From NCBI RefSeq assembly GCF_938045535.1, contig NZ_CALIMQ010000202.1:1-14316 (forward strand): 14,316 nt of DNA, read 5' to 3'. A program made the position numbers and the translations under genes. The notes under the pieces were generated by a model. That model was not told the origin of the DNA. It searched no databases and was given only the letters and a program-made list of their open reading frames with translations. Every line of letters begins with the position of its first letter. Position 1 is the stretch's first letter. Below are positions 6,846-14,140 of the stretch, piece after piece. Source of the stretch: an uncultured Campylobacter sp. (GTDB lineage Bacteria; Campylobacterota; Campylobacteria; Campylobacterales; Campylobacteraceae).

Positions 6846-7140
6846 GCCTCTTTGCGCCACGCTTAAATTTACGCTAGCTAAAATTTCACGCCTTTGAAAT
6901 TTGCGCCATAAAATTTTAATCCGCAAAATTCTGCGCCGCTTCGTTCGTATAACTGCGGGCTTACTAGATGCTCTTTAAATTTTGCTTTATGCCGAAATTT
7001 TACTCTTCACTTTAAAATTTCACGCCGTAAAACCAGCACACATTGCAAAATTTTACACCCAATAGCTCATCCGCGCCATAAAATTTCACTTGCCTGCCGC
7101 AGATCAAAGCCTCTTTGCGCGCTAAATTTAGCCACGCTTA
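6846..7140. repeat. Repeat-filled spacer between RNase J and kpsF
   Basis: No gene is visible in the 326-bp spacer, but it is a mosaic of exact short direct repeats. GCCTCTTTGCGC occurs at 6846-6857 and 7109-7120. GCCACGCTTA occurs at 6856-6865 and 7131-7140, the second copy carrying the RNase J stop codon. GCGCCATAAAATTT occurs at 6903-6916 and 7073-7086. AAAATTTCACGCC occurs at 6880-6892 and 7014-7026, with a shortened copy at 7080-7089. The order suggests repeated partial duplication of the RNase J trailer. No strong promoter for kpsF is recognised, so read-through from RNase J is possible. Confidence 0.6.
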
Positions 7141-9318
7141 CATCAAATAGATCACCGGTACGATGGTCGGATATTTTTTGATCTTTCTAAAGATGTGTTT
7201 GCGCACGGCCTGGCGGATCTTGCCCTCCAGCGCCCAGTGATCGAGCAGAATTTCATCTTTTAAATTTGCCAAAAACTGCTCGATGATGCCCTGCATCTCT
7301 TTGGTAAAGTGCGCCGTTTGGTTCTCTGCGACGAGTCCGTAAGTGATGACGCGCGTCTGAATGAGCCTCTTTTCGTTTTTGTCGATCTGCGCGATAATGA
7401 CCGCGACACCCGCATCGGCTAAATTTTGGCGGTGCTTGACGATCTCGTCGGAGATCTGTTTGTTGATCTGGTTGTCAATGAAGACCTTGCCCGTCTTGAC
7501 GGTCTTGACGCGCTTTAGATATTTTTCGCAAACCTCCATCTGATCGCCGTCGTTCATCAGATAGATATTTTTCTCCTCGATACCGCACTCCATCGCGGTC
7601 TCTTTGTGTTTTACGATGTGGTTGTATTCGCCGTGTACGGGTAGGAAAAATTTCGGCTTTATCAGGCGCAGCATGAGTTTTTGCTCCTCGATTGAGGCGT
7701 GCCCGCTTACGTGTATCTCGCTAAAGTCCTGGTACGCGACCTTTGCGCCGCTTTTTAGCAGGTAGTTAAGCACGGTCGAGACGCTGCTTTCGTTGCCGGG
7801 GATTGCTTTGGCGCTGATGATTACTTGGTCGGTGGATTTGATCTTGATATATTTGTGCTCGTCCGTCGCCATGCGATACAGCGCGCTCATCGTCTCTCCC
7901 TGCGAGCCGGTAGTAACGATTAAAACCTCATTATCGGGGTATTTGGAGACCTGATCGGCATCGACAAAGATCTTTTTGTCTAAATTTACATATCCAAGCT
8001 CCATCGCGGTAAATAAATTTCGCTCCATGCTTCGTCCGATGACGCAGACCTTGCGGCCGTATTTTACGCCGCGCTCAATAGCCTGATAGACGCGGTGGAT
8101 GTTTGAGCTGAAGGTGCTCATTATCACGCGCCCCTTACAGCTTGAAAATATCGTATCAAAGGTCTTTCCTACCGAGCTTTCGGACTTTGTGATCCCCTCT
8201 TTGTGCGAGTTCGTGCTATCGCTCATCAAAAGCATAACGCCGCGATCGCCGTAATACGCAAGGCGGTTCAGATCGGTCGGATAGCCGTCGATCGGCGTGT
8301 GATCGATCTTAAAATCGCCCGTATGGATGATCGTACCCGCCTTCGTCGTGATCGCAAGTGCGCTCGCATCGATAATCGAGTGCGTTATGTGGATAAACTC
8401 GACTTCAAAATCGCCGATCTGATAGAGCTGGCGCTTCTGCACGGGGCGGAAGTAGCTACGCTCGGCTTTAAGGCCGTGCTCTTCAAATTTATTGCTTATC
8501 ATCCCCAAAGGAAGCGGCGTAGCGTAGATCGGGAATTGGAATTCTTTGAAAAAATATGGCATCGCGCCGATATGATCCTCGTGCGCGTGGGTGATGAGGA
8601 TGCCCTTGATCTTATTTTTTATCTTGCGGACATAATCAAAATCGGGGATCAAAATATCCACTCCAAGCATGCTCTCCTCGGGAAAGCTCATGCCCACATC
8701 GACGATGATTGCGCTCGTATTGGTCTCAAAAACGGTCATATTCGCACCGATCTCGCCCAGCCCGCCAAGCGGCGTGATACGCACCGTCTCATCGCTACGG
8801 TTAGCATTTTTAAGCGGATGCAAGCGCTCCTCGTGGATCAGCTTATTTTCCGCGATCGCCTCTTCCATCGCCTTCTGCCACGGCTCGTTGCCCGTGAGGC
8901 TCTTTGGCATATTGGAGCGCTTTTTGTGCTTTTTCTTTTTCTGCGCGTCCGAAGAGCTATCGTCTGAGGCGTTAGAATTTGCGCCTTTTGCGTTATTGCC
9001 GCCCGATTTTGCGGCGCCGTTTAAATTTGCACCGCTCGCACCGTTTGAATGCGTAGCGTTTAAACCGCCATTTGACGCGCCACCCACAGAATTCGATCCG
9101 TTGCGAGAGCCGTTTTTTGAACCCTTTGAACGAGCGGAATTTTGCGCGTTTTTCGCGCCTTTATTTTTGCGGGAGCCGTTTTCATGCTCGCCGCCAAATT
9201 CCGCGCCGCCCGCAGAGCCCTCACTCGCGATAGATTTTTTTAGATTTTCCTTGCGTTTTTTGTAGCGATTGCTTTTTTTAAGTCGTTCGACGCCGTTTTC
9301 ATTTCTATTTTCTTCCAT
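7138..9318 (-). CDS. rnj: Ribonuclease J with long low-complexity N-terminal extension
   Basis: Residues 1 to about 137 are a Lys/Asn/Ser/Gly-rich, probably disordered extension that starts with basic KKSNRYKKRKENLKK and ends in KKKKHKKRSN. The metallo-beta-lactamase/beta-CASP core follows from about 175. THAHEDHIG gives His244, His246, Asp248 and His249; HITHSI has His313; IHTGDFK has Asp335. VSGHAS (538-542) and VHGEY (561-565) complete the zinc and beta-CASP motifs. The C-terminal domain ends at 726. RNase J is a 5'-to-3' exo- and endonuclease of mRNA and rRNA. In Helicobacter pylori, which lacks RNase E, it forms the minimal degradosome with the helicase RhpA and also carries an N-terminal extension. 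The gene overlaps ksgA by 14 bp, so the two are coupled. The extension has few alternative starts (Met137 lies at its end); 726 residues is long for the family. Confidence 0.95.
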   Translation of the reverse strand: MEENRNENGVERLKKSNRYKKRKENLKKSIASEGSAGGAEFGGEHENGSRKNKGAKNAQNSARSKGSKNGSRNGSNSVGGASNGGLNATHSNGASGANLNGAAKSGGNNAKGANSNASDDSSSDAQKKKKHKKRSNMPKSLTGNEPWQKAMEEAIAENKLIHEERLHPLKNANRSDETVRITPLGGLGEIGANMTVFETNTSAIIVDVGMSFPEESMLGVDILIPDFDYVRKIKNKIKGILITHAHEDHIGAMPYFFKEFQFPIYATPLPLGMISNKFEEHGLKAERSYFRPVQKRQLYQIGDFEVEFIHITHSIIDASALAITTKAGTIIHTGDFKIDHTPIDGYPTDLNRLAYYGDRGVMLLMSDSTNSHKEGITKSESSVGKTFDTIFSSCKGRVIMSTFSSNIHRVYQAIERGVKYGRKVCVIGRSMERNLFTAMELGYVNLDKKIFVDADQVSKYPDNEVLIVTTGSQGETMSALYRMATDEHKYIKIKSTDQVIISAKAIPGNESSVSTVLNYLLKSGAKVAYQDFSEIHVSGHASIEEQKLMLRLIKPKFFLPVHGEYNHIVKHKETAMECGIEEKNIYLMNDGDQMEVCEKYLKRVKTVKTGKVFIDNQINKQISDEIVKHRQNLADAGVAVIIAQIDKNEKRLIQTRVITYGLVAENQTAHFTKEMQGIIEQFLANLKDEILLDHWALEGKIRQAVRKHIFRKIKKYPTIVPVIYLM

Positions 9319-10159
9319 CTTTTACCTTTAAATTTTTAAAAATTTCTAAAAAAAGGGTGAAATTTAACTCGTGCGCCCGAACCGTGGGCGGAATTTTCAA
9401 ATTTAAAAAGATCTCTTCGGCTAAGCCTCTATCAAATTTTGCGCTTAAATTTTTAATAAGCGTCTTTCGCGGCGCGCTGAAAGATACGCGCAAAAAGCTT
9501 TTAAATTTCTCGTATTCATCGAGACTTTGGAAACGGGCGCAACTTTTTACGCCGAGACTCTCCGCGCTTTCCTCGACACCGGGTTTGAAATTTTTGCCTT
9601 TTACGAGCCTGATCACCGACGAAGTTACCTTCGGCGCAGGCTCGAAGCAGCCAGGCTCAACGTCGAATAGAAGCTCGCAACCGCCCGCGAGATCGGCTAG
9701 GATCGAAAGAGCGCTAAAATCGCTCTGCCCGGCTCTAGCGCAGAATTTTAAAGCGACCTCCTTTTGGATCATCACCAAAAATCCGCTGCATAACTTATCG
9801 TCGATCGCTTGCAAAATCATCTTCGTAGCGACGTAGTAGGGCAAATTTGCGACCAAAAAATATTCGCCGCAGCCAAGACCCCGCTGCTGCCAAATCCGCA
9901 AAGCATCGCCCAAAACGAGCTCAAGCTCGCCGCTAGCGATCTGCTGCGCAAATTTAGCGCTTAAAATTTGATATAAATCTTCATCTATCTCGAAACTTTT
10001 TAATCTGTAAAATTCCAAAAGCTTACGAGTTAAATCACCTAAGCCAGCCCCGATCTCAACGACATTCTGTACATTCTCGGGAATCGCTTGGATGATCTTG
10101 CTTAAAACGGTTTCGTCTTTTAAAAAATTTTGCCCGAACTCTTTTTTCGCCCTAATCAT
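9305..10159 (-). CDS. ksgA: 16S rRNA dimethyladenosine transferase KsgA/RsmA
   Basis: The 284-residue protein shows all family signatures: KKEFGQNFL (5-13), the SAM motif EIGAGLGDLT (35-44), EIDEDL (57-62), the catalytic NLPYYV (105-110) and FEPAPKVTSSV in the middle. It dimethylates A1518 and A1519 (E. coli numbering) near the 3' end of 16S rRNA late in 30S assembly; its loss gives kasugamycin resistance. The C-terminal helical domain is complete. The ATG at 10159 has no strong Shine-Dalgarno site, but the conserved KKEFGQNFL begins five residues later, so the start is secure. It is the first gene of a unit with RNase J and is divergent from hisF. Confidence 0.95.
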   Translation of the reverse strand: MIRAKKEFGQNFLKDETVLSKIIQAIPENVQNVVEIGAGLGDLTRKLLEFYRLKSFEIDEDLYQILSAKFAQQIASGELELVLGDALRIWQQRGLGCGEYFLVANLPYYVATKMILQAIDDKLCSGFLVMIQKEVALKFCARAGQSDFSALSILADLAGGCELLFDVEPGCFEPAPKVTSSVIRLVKGKNFKPGVEESAESLGVKSCARFQSLDEYEKFKSFLRVSFSAPRKTLIKNLSAKFDRGLAEEIFLNLKIPPTVRAHELNFTLFLEIFKNLKVKDGRK

Positions 10160-10169
10160 CGCGAGAGTC

Positions 10170-10217
10170 TAGCCAAATTTTACTTATAAAGTCATTATGT
10201 TAAGTAAAATTTAGCTA
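10170..10217. promoter_or_regulatory. Inverted repeat between divergent ksgA and hisF
   Basis: TAGCCAAATTTTACTTA (10170-10186) and TAAGTAAAATTTAGCTA (10201-10217) are reverse complements at 16 of 17 positions, separated by 14 bp. They lie centrally in the 91-bp divergent spacer and overlap both candidate -10 boxes: CTTATA at 10183-10188 (TATAAG on the minus strand, for ksgA) and TAAAAT at 10216-10221 (for hisF). This fits an operator for a dimeric regulator or a symmetric divergent promoter; a chance structure in AAATTT-rich DNA is possible. Confidence 0.45.
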
Positions 10218-10221
10218 AAAT
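10216..10221 (+). promoter_or_regulatory. Candidate -10 box for hisF
   Basis: TAAAAT lies 29 bp before the TTG start of hisF, within an A/T run typical of Campylobacter promoters. The only ribosome binding site candidate, AAGGG, is at 10241-10245. Confidence 0.4.
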
Positions 10222-10250
10222 CATAAAAAATTTTATTCCGAAGGGCTGCT

Positions 10251-11171
10251 TTGAATAGATTCGCAAAACGCATAATCCCATGCCTAGATGTCAAAGACGG
10301 ACGGGTGGTAAAGGGCGTAAATTTCGTAGGTCTCGTAGATGCGGGCGATCCGGTCGAGATAGCCAAACGCTACAATGAGGAGGGCGCGGACGAGCTATGC
10401 TTCCTCGATATCACGGCGTCGCACCTTGAGCGCGATACGATCGTGGACGTCGTGGAACGGGTCGCGCGCGAGCTTTTTATCCCGCTGACCGTGGGCGGCG
10501 GCATCCGCACGATCGATGATATCTCGCGCCTACTAAACGTCGGCTGCGACAAAATAAGCCTCAACTCCGCCGCGATAAAAAATCCGAATTTAATAGACAA
10601 AGCGGCGAACAAATTCGGCTCACAGTGCGTCGTGGTAGCGATAGATGCGAAACGAAATTCTAGTGAAATTTCGCGCGGCAATTTATATGGTGCGGCAAGG
10701 AATTTGAGCGAGAGTTTGCACGACGGCGCACGGAATTCGGATGCGAATTTACGCAATGAGGCACAGAATTTTAGAGAGACTTCACGCAGCTCGCAGGATG
10801 AAATTTTAACTGGGAACGGCGAACTTTGCGGCTATAGCGTGTTTATAAACGGCGGCAGGCTGGATACCGGCAGGGACGCGCTTGCTTGGGCGAAAGAGGC
10901 GCAGGAGCGCGGCGCGGGAGAAATTTTACTCACATCGATGGACTGCGACGGCATTAAAAACGGATTTGAGTTAAATTTAACGCGGATTTTTAGCGCGCTT
11001 GATATCCCTGTGATCGCAAGCGGCGGTGCGGGTAAAATGGAGCATTTTAAGGACGCATTTTTAGCAGGCGCGGACGCATGTCTAGCGGCATCGATTTTTC
11101 ACTTCAGAGAGATCGAAATCAAGGCACTAAAAGCGTATTTGCAAAAACAAAATATTGAAGTGAGACTGTAA
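10251..11171 (+). CDS. hisF: Imidazole glycerol phosphate synthase cyclase subunit HisF with internal insert
   Basis: HisF, with HisH, makes imidazole glycerol phosphate and AICAR from PRFAR plus ammonia, in histidine synthesis. The (beta-alpha)8 barrel is clear: RIIPCLDVKDGRVVKG has the catalytic Asp13, TVGGGIRT lies at 80-87, VVVAIDAKR holds the second catalytic Asp132, and GAGEILLTSMDCDG and VIASGGAGKMEHF complete the phosphate sites. The start is TTG, with AAGGG at 10241-10245; FAKRIIPCLDV begins three residues later, as expected. The protein has 306 residues against about 252-258 in the family. The excess is one insert at roughly residues 136-193, between AIDAKR and YSVFINGGRLDTG, in the loop after beta-strand 5. 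The frame is intact through it, so the enzyme is probably functional. No other his gene is adjacent. Confidence 0.95.
   Translation: MNRFAKRIIPCLDVKDGRVVKGVNFVGLVDAGDPVEIAKRYNEEGADELCFLDITASHLERDTIVDVVERVARELFIPLTVGGGIRTIDDISRLLNVGCDKISLNSAAIKNPNLIDKAANKFGSQCVVVAIDAKRNSSEISRGNLYGAARNLSESLHDGARNSDANLRNEAQNFRETSRSSQDEILTGNGELCGYSVFINGGRLDTGRDALAWAKEAQERGAGEILLTSMDCDGIKNGFELNLTRIFSALDIPVIASGGAGKMEHFKDAFLAGADACLAASIFHFREIEIKALKAYLQKQNIEVRL
10692..10790 (+). repeat. Three degenerate 33-bp units inside hisF
   Basis: The bases encode three 11-residue units in register: AARNLSESLHD (148-158), GARNSDANLRN (159-169) and EAQNFRETSRS (170-180). GCA at codon 2 and AAT at codon 4 are common to all three, and CGC at codon 10 to the last two. 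A shortened relative, SRGNLYG at 141-147, precedes them. The units form the core of the HisF insert. Confidence 0.65.
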
Positions 11172-11483
11172 ATTTGGTCAGATTTATACCGCAGGGTTGA
11201 AACTTAGCCGCCAAAGCGACCAAATAATTAATTTTATTTCAGCCTTTATTATCTTGCAAGTTTTTTGCAAGCATCGTTTTTGCTTAGATAAAATTTCTTC
11301 GTTTTAGCTAAATTATAAGCTTTTTTTATGATACTTTTCCATCTTCTACCCGCCACCTGCACTACTACCATTATGGAAGATAAAGGTACAGCTCTCATAG
11401 ATGTTTACTCGATTTATTTTAATTTCATCCGATACTTTACGACGAAAAAATTTCAAAATTTAGCTTTAAATTTATCGTCATTT
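11172..11483. terminator. Spacer after hisF with two candidate terminator hairpins
   Basis: No gene is visible. ATTTGGTC (11172-11179) pairs with GACCAAAT (11218-11225) just after the hisF stop, followed by an A/T run. CTTGCAA (11253-11259) pairs with TTGCAAG (11265-11271) across 5 nt, with TTTTT shortly after. Either could end hisF transcription. The remaining sequence is AT-rich and shows nothing further that I can support. Confidence 0.35.
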
Positions 11484-11492
11484 TGCTATGAT
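11484..11492 (+). promoter_or_regulatory. Extended -10 promoter for the nucleosidase-like gene and rlmN
   Basis: TGCTATGAT is a TG-extended -10 box, 32 bp before the ATG at 11525. It would drive the two-gene unit ending with rlmN. Confidence 0.5.
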
Positions 11493-11524
11493 TAGTGAAA
11501 AATAATGAAAGCGTGAATGCGTAA

Positions 11525-12070
11525 ATGATAATCTCTGCTGGACGAAATGAAATTTTTGATTTTGCCCTGCCTATGGGTGTAGGGCTAGTAGATATGAGTA
11601 TAAATTTGACTAAATTTTTATGCGAAAATAGGCAAAGCTTGCCGAGTGAAATCATTTTCGTGGGTTCTGCGGGGCTATATAAAGAAGGTAAAATTCTAAA
11701 AATTTATGAAAGCAGATCGGCTGCAAACTGTGAGATATCGGCGCTTTATGAGCTTTCATACTCCCCGATTAGCTATGAAATTATAGCTAGGAATTCTACC
11801 AATGTTTCATATGAAACAATAATTAATAGCTCAAATTTTATCACGACCGATAAAAAATCCGCGCTAAAATTCTTTGAGCGTGGTTATTTTTTAGAAAATA
11901 TGGAATTTTTTTCGGTTCTCAAGGTAGCACAAAAATTTCAAATTCCCGCTTACGGAATTTTTTGTGCGACGAATTTCTGCGATTCAAATGCTCACGCAAA
12001 TTTTTTAAAAAATCACGCCGCTGCAAAAAAAAATTTAACTAAATATCTAAAAACTAAGGCATTAATTTGA
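11525..12070 (+). CDS. Nucleoside phosphorylase/nucleosidase-like protein
   Basis: The 181-residue protein resembles a short member of the PNP/UDP (nucleoside phosphorylase and MTA/SAH nucleosidase) superfamily. The N-terminal half has PMGVGLVDMSINLTKFL and then IIFVGSAGLYKEG, the latter being the Gly-Ser-Ala-Gly strand-turn of the family. The C-terminal half has ENMEFFSVLKVAQKFQIP, matching the family's Met-Glu ribose-binding element before a helix. It is shorter than typical members (about 230 or more residues), so catalysis is uncertain. Campylobacter genomes often have such a gene directly before rlmN. The stop TGA overlaps the TTG start of rlmN (TTGA), so the two are coupled. No strong Shine-Dalgarno site is seen before the ATG. 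Confidence 0.65.
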   Translation: MIISAGRNEIFDFALPMGVGLVDMSINLTKFLCENRQSLPSEIIFVGSAGLYKEGKILKIYESRSAANCEISALYELSYSPISYEIIARNSTNVSYETIINSSNFITTDKKSALKFFERGYFLENMEFFSVLKVAQKFQIPAYGIFCATNFCDSNAHANFLKNHAAAKKNLTKYLKTKALI

Positions 12071-13176
12071 AAAATATCTTTGATTTTACGATGAAAGAGC
12101 TTGAAAATTTCATCGAACCGAAATTTAGAGCCAAGCAAATTTACGAATGGATTTACAAAAAGAATGTGGATGACTTCACACAAATGCTAAATCTACCAAA
12201 AGAGATCCGTCAAAGTTTAGCTCAAAATTTTTATTTAGATCCACTTGAATGCGTCAGATCCGAAACAAGTAGTGATGGCAGTATCAAATACCTTTTCGCT
12301 CTCAAAGATGGCAAGACGATAGAAAGTGTCCTGCTACCGATGAAGGATGAACTGCGAGATGAAAACGAAAAAATTATAAGACACGCGCGCTACTCAATCT
12401 GCGTAAGTTCGCAAGTGGGTTGCAAAATTGGCTGCACCTTTTGCCTGACAGCAAAAGGTGGCTTCGTACGGAATTTAACTCCAGGCGAAATCGTGGCTCA
12501 AATTTGGCTCATCAAAAAAATGAACGCGATCCCGTACGAGCGCCGCGTCAATGTCGTATATATGGGGATGGGCGAACCGCTTAATAACCTAGACAACGTT
12601 GCCAAAGCCGTGCGAATTTTAAAAGAAAACGACGGACTCGCAATAGCGCCGCGTCGCCAAACGATAAGTACAAGCGGACTTTCTACGCAGATAAAAAAGC
12701 TTGGCGAAATGGATCTTGGCGTGCTACTCGCGATCTCACTGCATGCAGTGGATGACGAACTGCGTGAAAAACTAATGCCGATAAATCGCGCCTACAATAT
12801 CGCATCGATCATGCAGGCGGTGCGCGAGTTCCCAATCGATCTGCGAAAACGGGTGATGTTTGAATATCTAATAATCGATGGGATAAATGACCGCTCAAGC
12901 GATGCCAAAACGCTAGTGAAGCTTCTGCACGGCATTCGCGCAAAAGTAAATCTGATCTATTTTAATCCGCACGAAGGCTCGAGCTTTGGCAGGCCAAGCC
13001 CCGAAAACATGGTGAAATTCCAAGACTATCTCTGCGCGCACGGCATTACTTGCACGATCCGCCAGAGCAAGGGGCTAGATATCAGTGCAGCGTGCGGACA
13101 GCTCAAGCAAAGAAACGAGCAAGGTAAAATTCCGGCTCAAAGTGCTATCAGTGCCGATAAAATTTCGAACAAGTAG
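12067..13176 (+). CDS. rlmN: 23S rRNA/tRNA adenine C2-methyltransferase RlmN
   Basis: The 369-residue radical SAM enzyme puts a methyl group on C2 of A2503 in 23S rRNA and of A37 in some tRNAs. The cluster motif is QVGCKIGCTFC with Cys119, Cys123 and Cys126, followed by TAKGGFVRNLTPGEIV. YMGMGEPLNN, RRQTISTSGL, LAISLHAVDDELR, YFNPHEGSSFGRPS and the C-terminal GLDISAACGQL with Cys343 are all present. Cys343 matches Cys355 of the E. coli enzyme, the residue that carries the methyl group. The start is TTG at 12067, overlapping the upstream stop; MKNIFDF is a plausible N-terminus and no better ATG exists nearby. A 20-residue hydrophilic tail follows QLKQRN. The gene is followed directly by decayed accessory sequence. 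Confidence 0.95.
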   Translation: MKNIFDFTMKELENFIEPKFRAKQIYEWIYKKNVDDFTQMLNLPKEIRQSLAQNFYLDPLECVRSETSSDGSIKYLFALKDGKTIESVLLPMKDELRDENEKIIRHARYSICVSSQVGCKIGCTFCLTAKGGFVRNLTPGEIVAQIWLIKKMNAIPYERRVNVVYMGMGEPLNNLDNVAKAVRILKENDGLAIAPRRQTISTSGLSTQIKKLGEMDLGVLLAISLHAVDDELREKLMPINRAYNIASIMQAVREFPIDLRKRVMFEYLIIDGINDRSSDAKTLVKLLHGIRAKVNLIYFNPHEGSSFGRPSPENMVKFQDYLCAHGITCTIRQSKGLDISAACGQLKQRNEQGKIPAQSAISADKISNK

Positions 13177-13241
13177 AGGAGAAATTCGGCGATTATTTTC
13201 AGACCGTAAGGCAGATCGGCAAAAAATTTATAAAGGAGTAG
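13161..13241 (+). pseudogene. 3' remnant of a lost gene
   Basis: A 26-codon open stretch overlaps the end of rlmN in another frame and reads NFEQVEEKFGDYFQTVRQ, then IGKKFIKE and a TAG stop. The stop lies inside the ribosome binding region of the next gene and 2 bp before its ATG, as in a tightly packed operon. This looks like the C-terminus of a protein whose body was deleted when the segment joined rlmN. It is short, so chance cannot be excluded. Confidence 0.4.
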
Positions 13242-13243
13242 CA

Positions 13244-14140
13244 ATGGACGCGCAAAAATAATGGATGAGATCGGCGTCTTCTTAGACAGATCGCTGCTTA
13301 AAAAATCCTAGATTACAAAGGCGGAAATTATTCGCTTTATCGAGGCAAAATGGGCGGAGGCGGACGATGAGAAAAACCGCGTCTATGCCTCATACATCTA
13401 CGCGGCGCGCATGGTAAATGAGTACAAATGGGCGCGACGCCCCAAATATGCTGCGCTGGCTAGGCAAGATGGACAAGTACGCCAGAAGTAATGAAAATCC
13501 GCCCTACGTGAGCGATTATTATAAAGGCGAATGCTGCCTCGAGTGCGAAGCAGAGCAGGAGGCGCTTAAATTTTTGCGCAAAAGCTACGAAGCGAATGAG
13601 GAGCACCTTTTCACCCGTAGCCCAAAGGTCGCGGAGTTTTTTAATGCACATCTTGCGGAGCCTAAAATTTTTCCTAAATTTGAAGATGAAGAATACGAGG
13701 ACTTTAGTTTCCCGCTGCGGCTGGAGTATTTCGGTAAAGCTTTAGAGCAAGAAGATGAGTTTTGCTGCACCTTTTTAGATGAAGACAGCGAAGAGACGGA
13801 CGAGTCAAGCCGTATGCGCTCAAACGCAATCGAGTTTTTAAAGCAAAATCAGGAAGAAATTTTAACGGGCATCTTAGCTGAAATTTTAAAAAACTACCCA
13901 AAATGGCAAAAAATTTACGACTATCCGAGCGAGACGAAAAGCGATTTCATGCCAGGCATCAGCACGCCGCAGGAGCTTAGCGAACTATTGGAGCTACAAA
14001 ATATCTATATCCTAGACGGCGCGAAAATCGGCTTTGAGTTTAGCTGCTCGTGGGACATGGAGCATGGACTAGGCGTGATGACGCGCAAAGGCAAGGTCAT
14101 AAATATCGGCGAAGCAGAAGTGGCGTTTATGGCTATTTGA
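13244..14140 (+). pseudogene. DUF6985-like protein gene with broken 5' half
   Basis: AAAGGAG at 13232-13238 sits 5 bp before ATG 13244, an ideal start, but that frame stops at 13259. One extra base in the A5 tract 13254-13258 would continue as MDEIGVFLDRSLLKKS, a TAG at 13309, then ITKAEIIRFIEAKW and ASYIYAARMVNEYKWA. A second frameshift near 13432-13436 leads into the remaining open frame (formal ATG 13418, no ribosome binding site), which runs 240 codons. Its first third is TPR-like and helical (YYKGECCLECEAEQEALKFL); its C-terminus has SCSWDMEHGLGVMTRKGK, the pattern I associate with DUF6985, a family found near toxin-immunity genes. The 3' half is well preserved, so decay is recent or the lesions are sequence errors. 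A truncated protein from 13418 is possible but poorly supported. Confidence 0.6.

Noticed and set aside
8203..9265. Long plus-strand frames across the RNase J gene
   Set aside because: They are antisense shadows of RNase J, whose catalytic motifs are unmistakable on the minus strand.
10692..10790. CRISPR-like array in hisF
   Set aside because: The 33-bp units are contiguous, degenerate and in frame with hisF; there are no conserved repeats separated by unique spacers.
11172..11225. Possible tRNA-like or riboswitch structure after hisF
   Set aside because: Only one 8-bp outer stem is clear; no anticodon or T-arm signature or known riboswitch core could be found.
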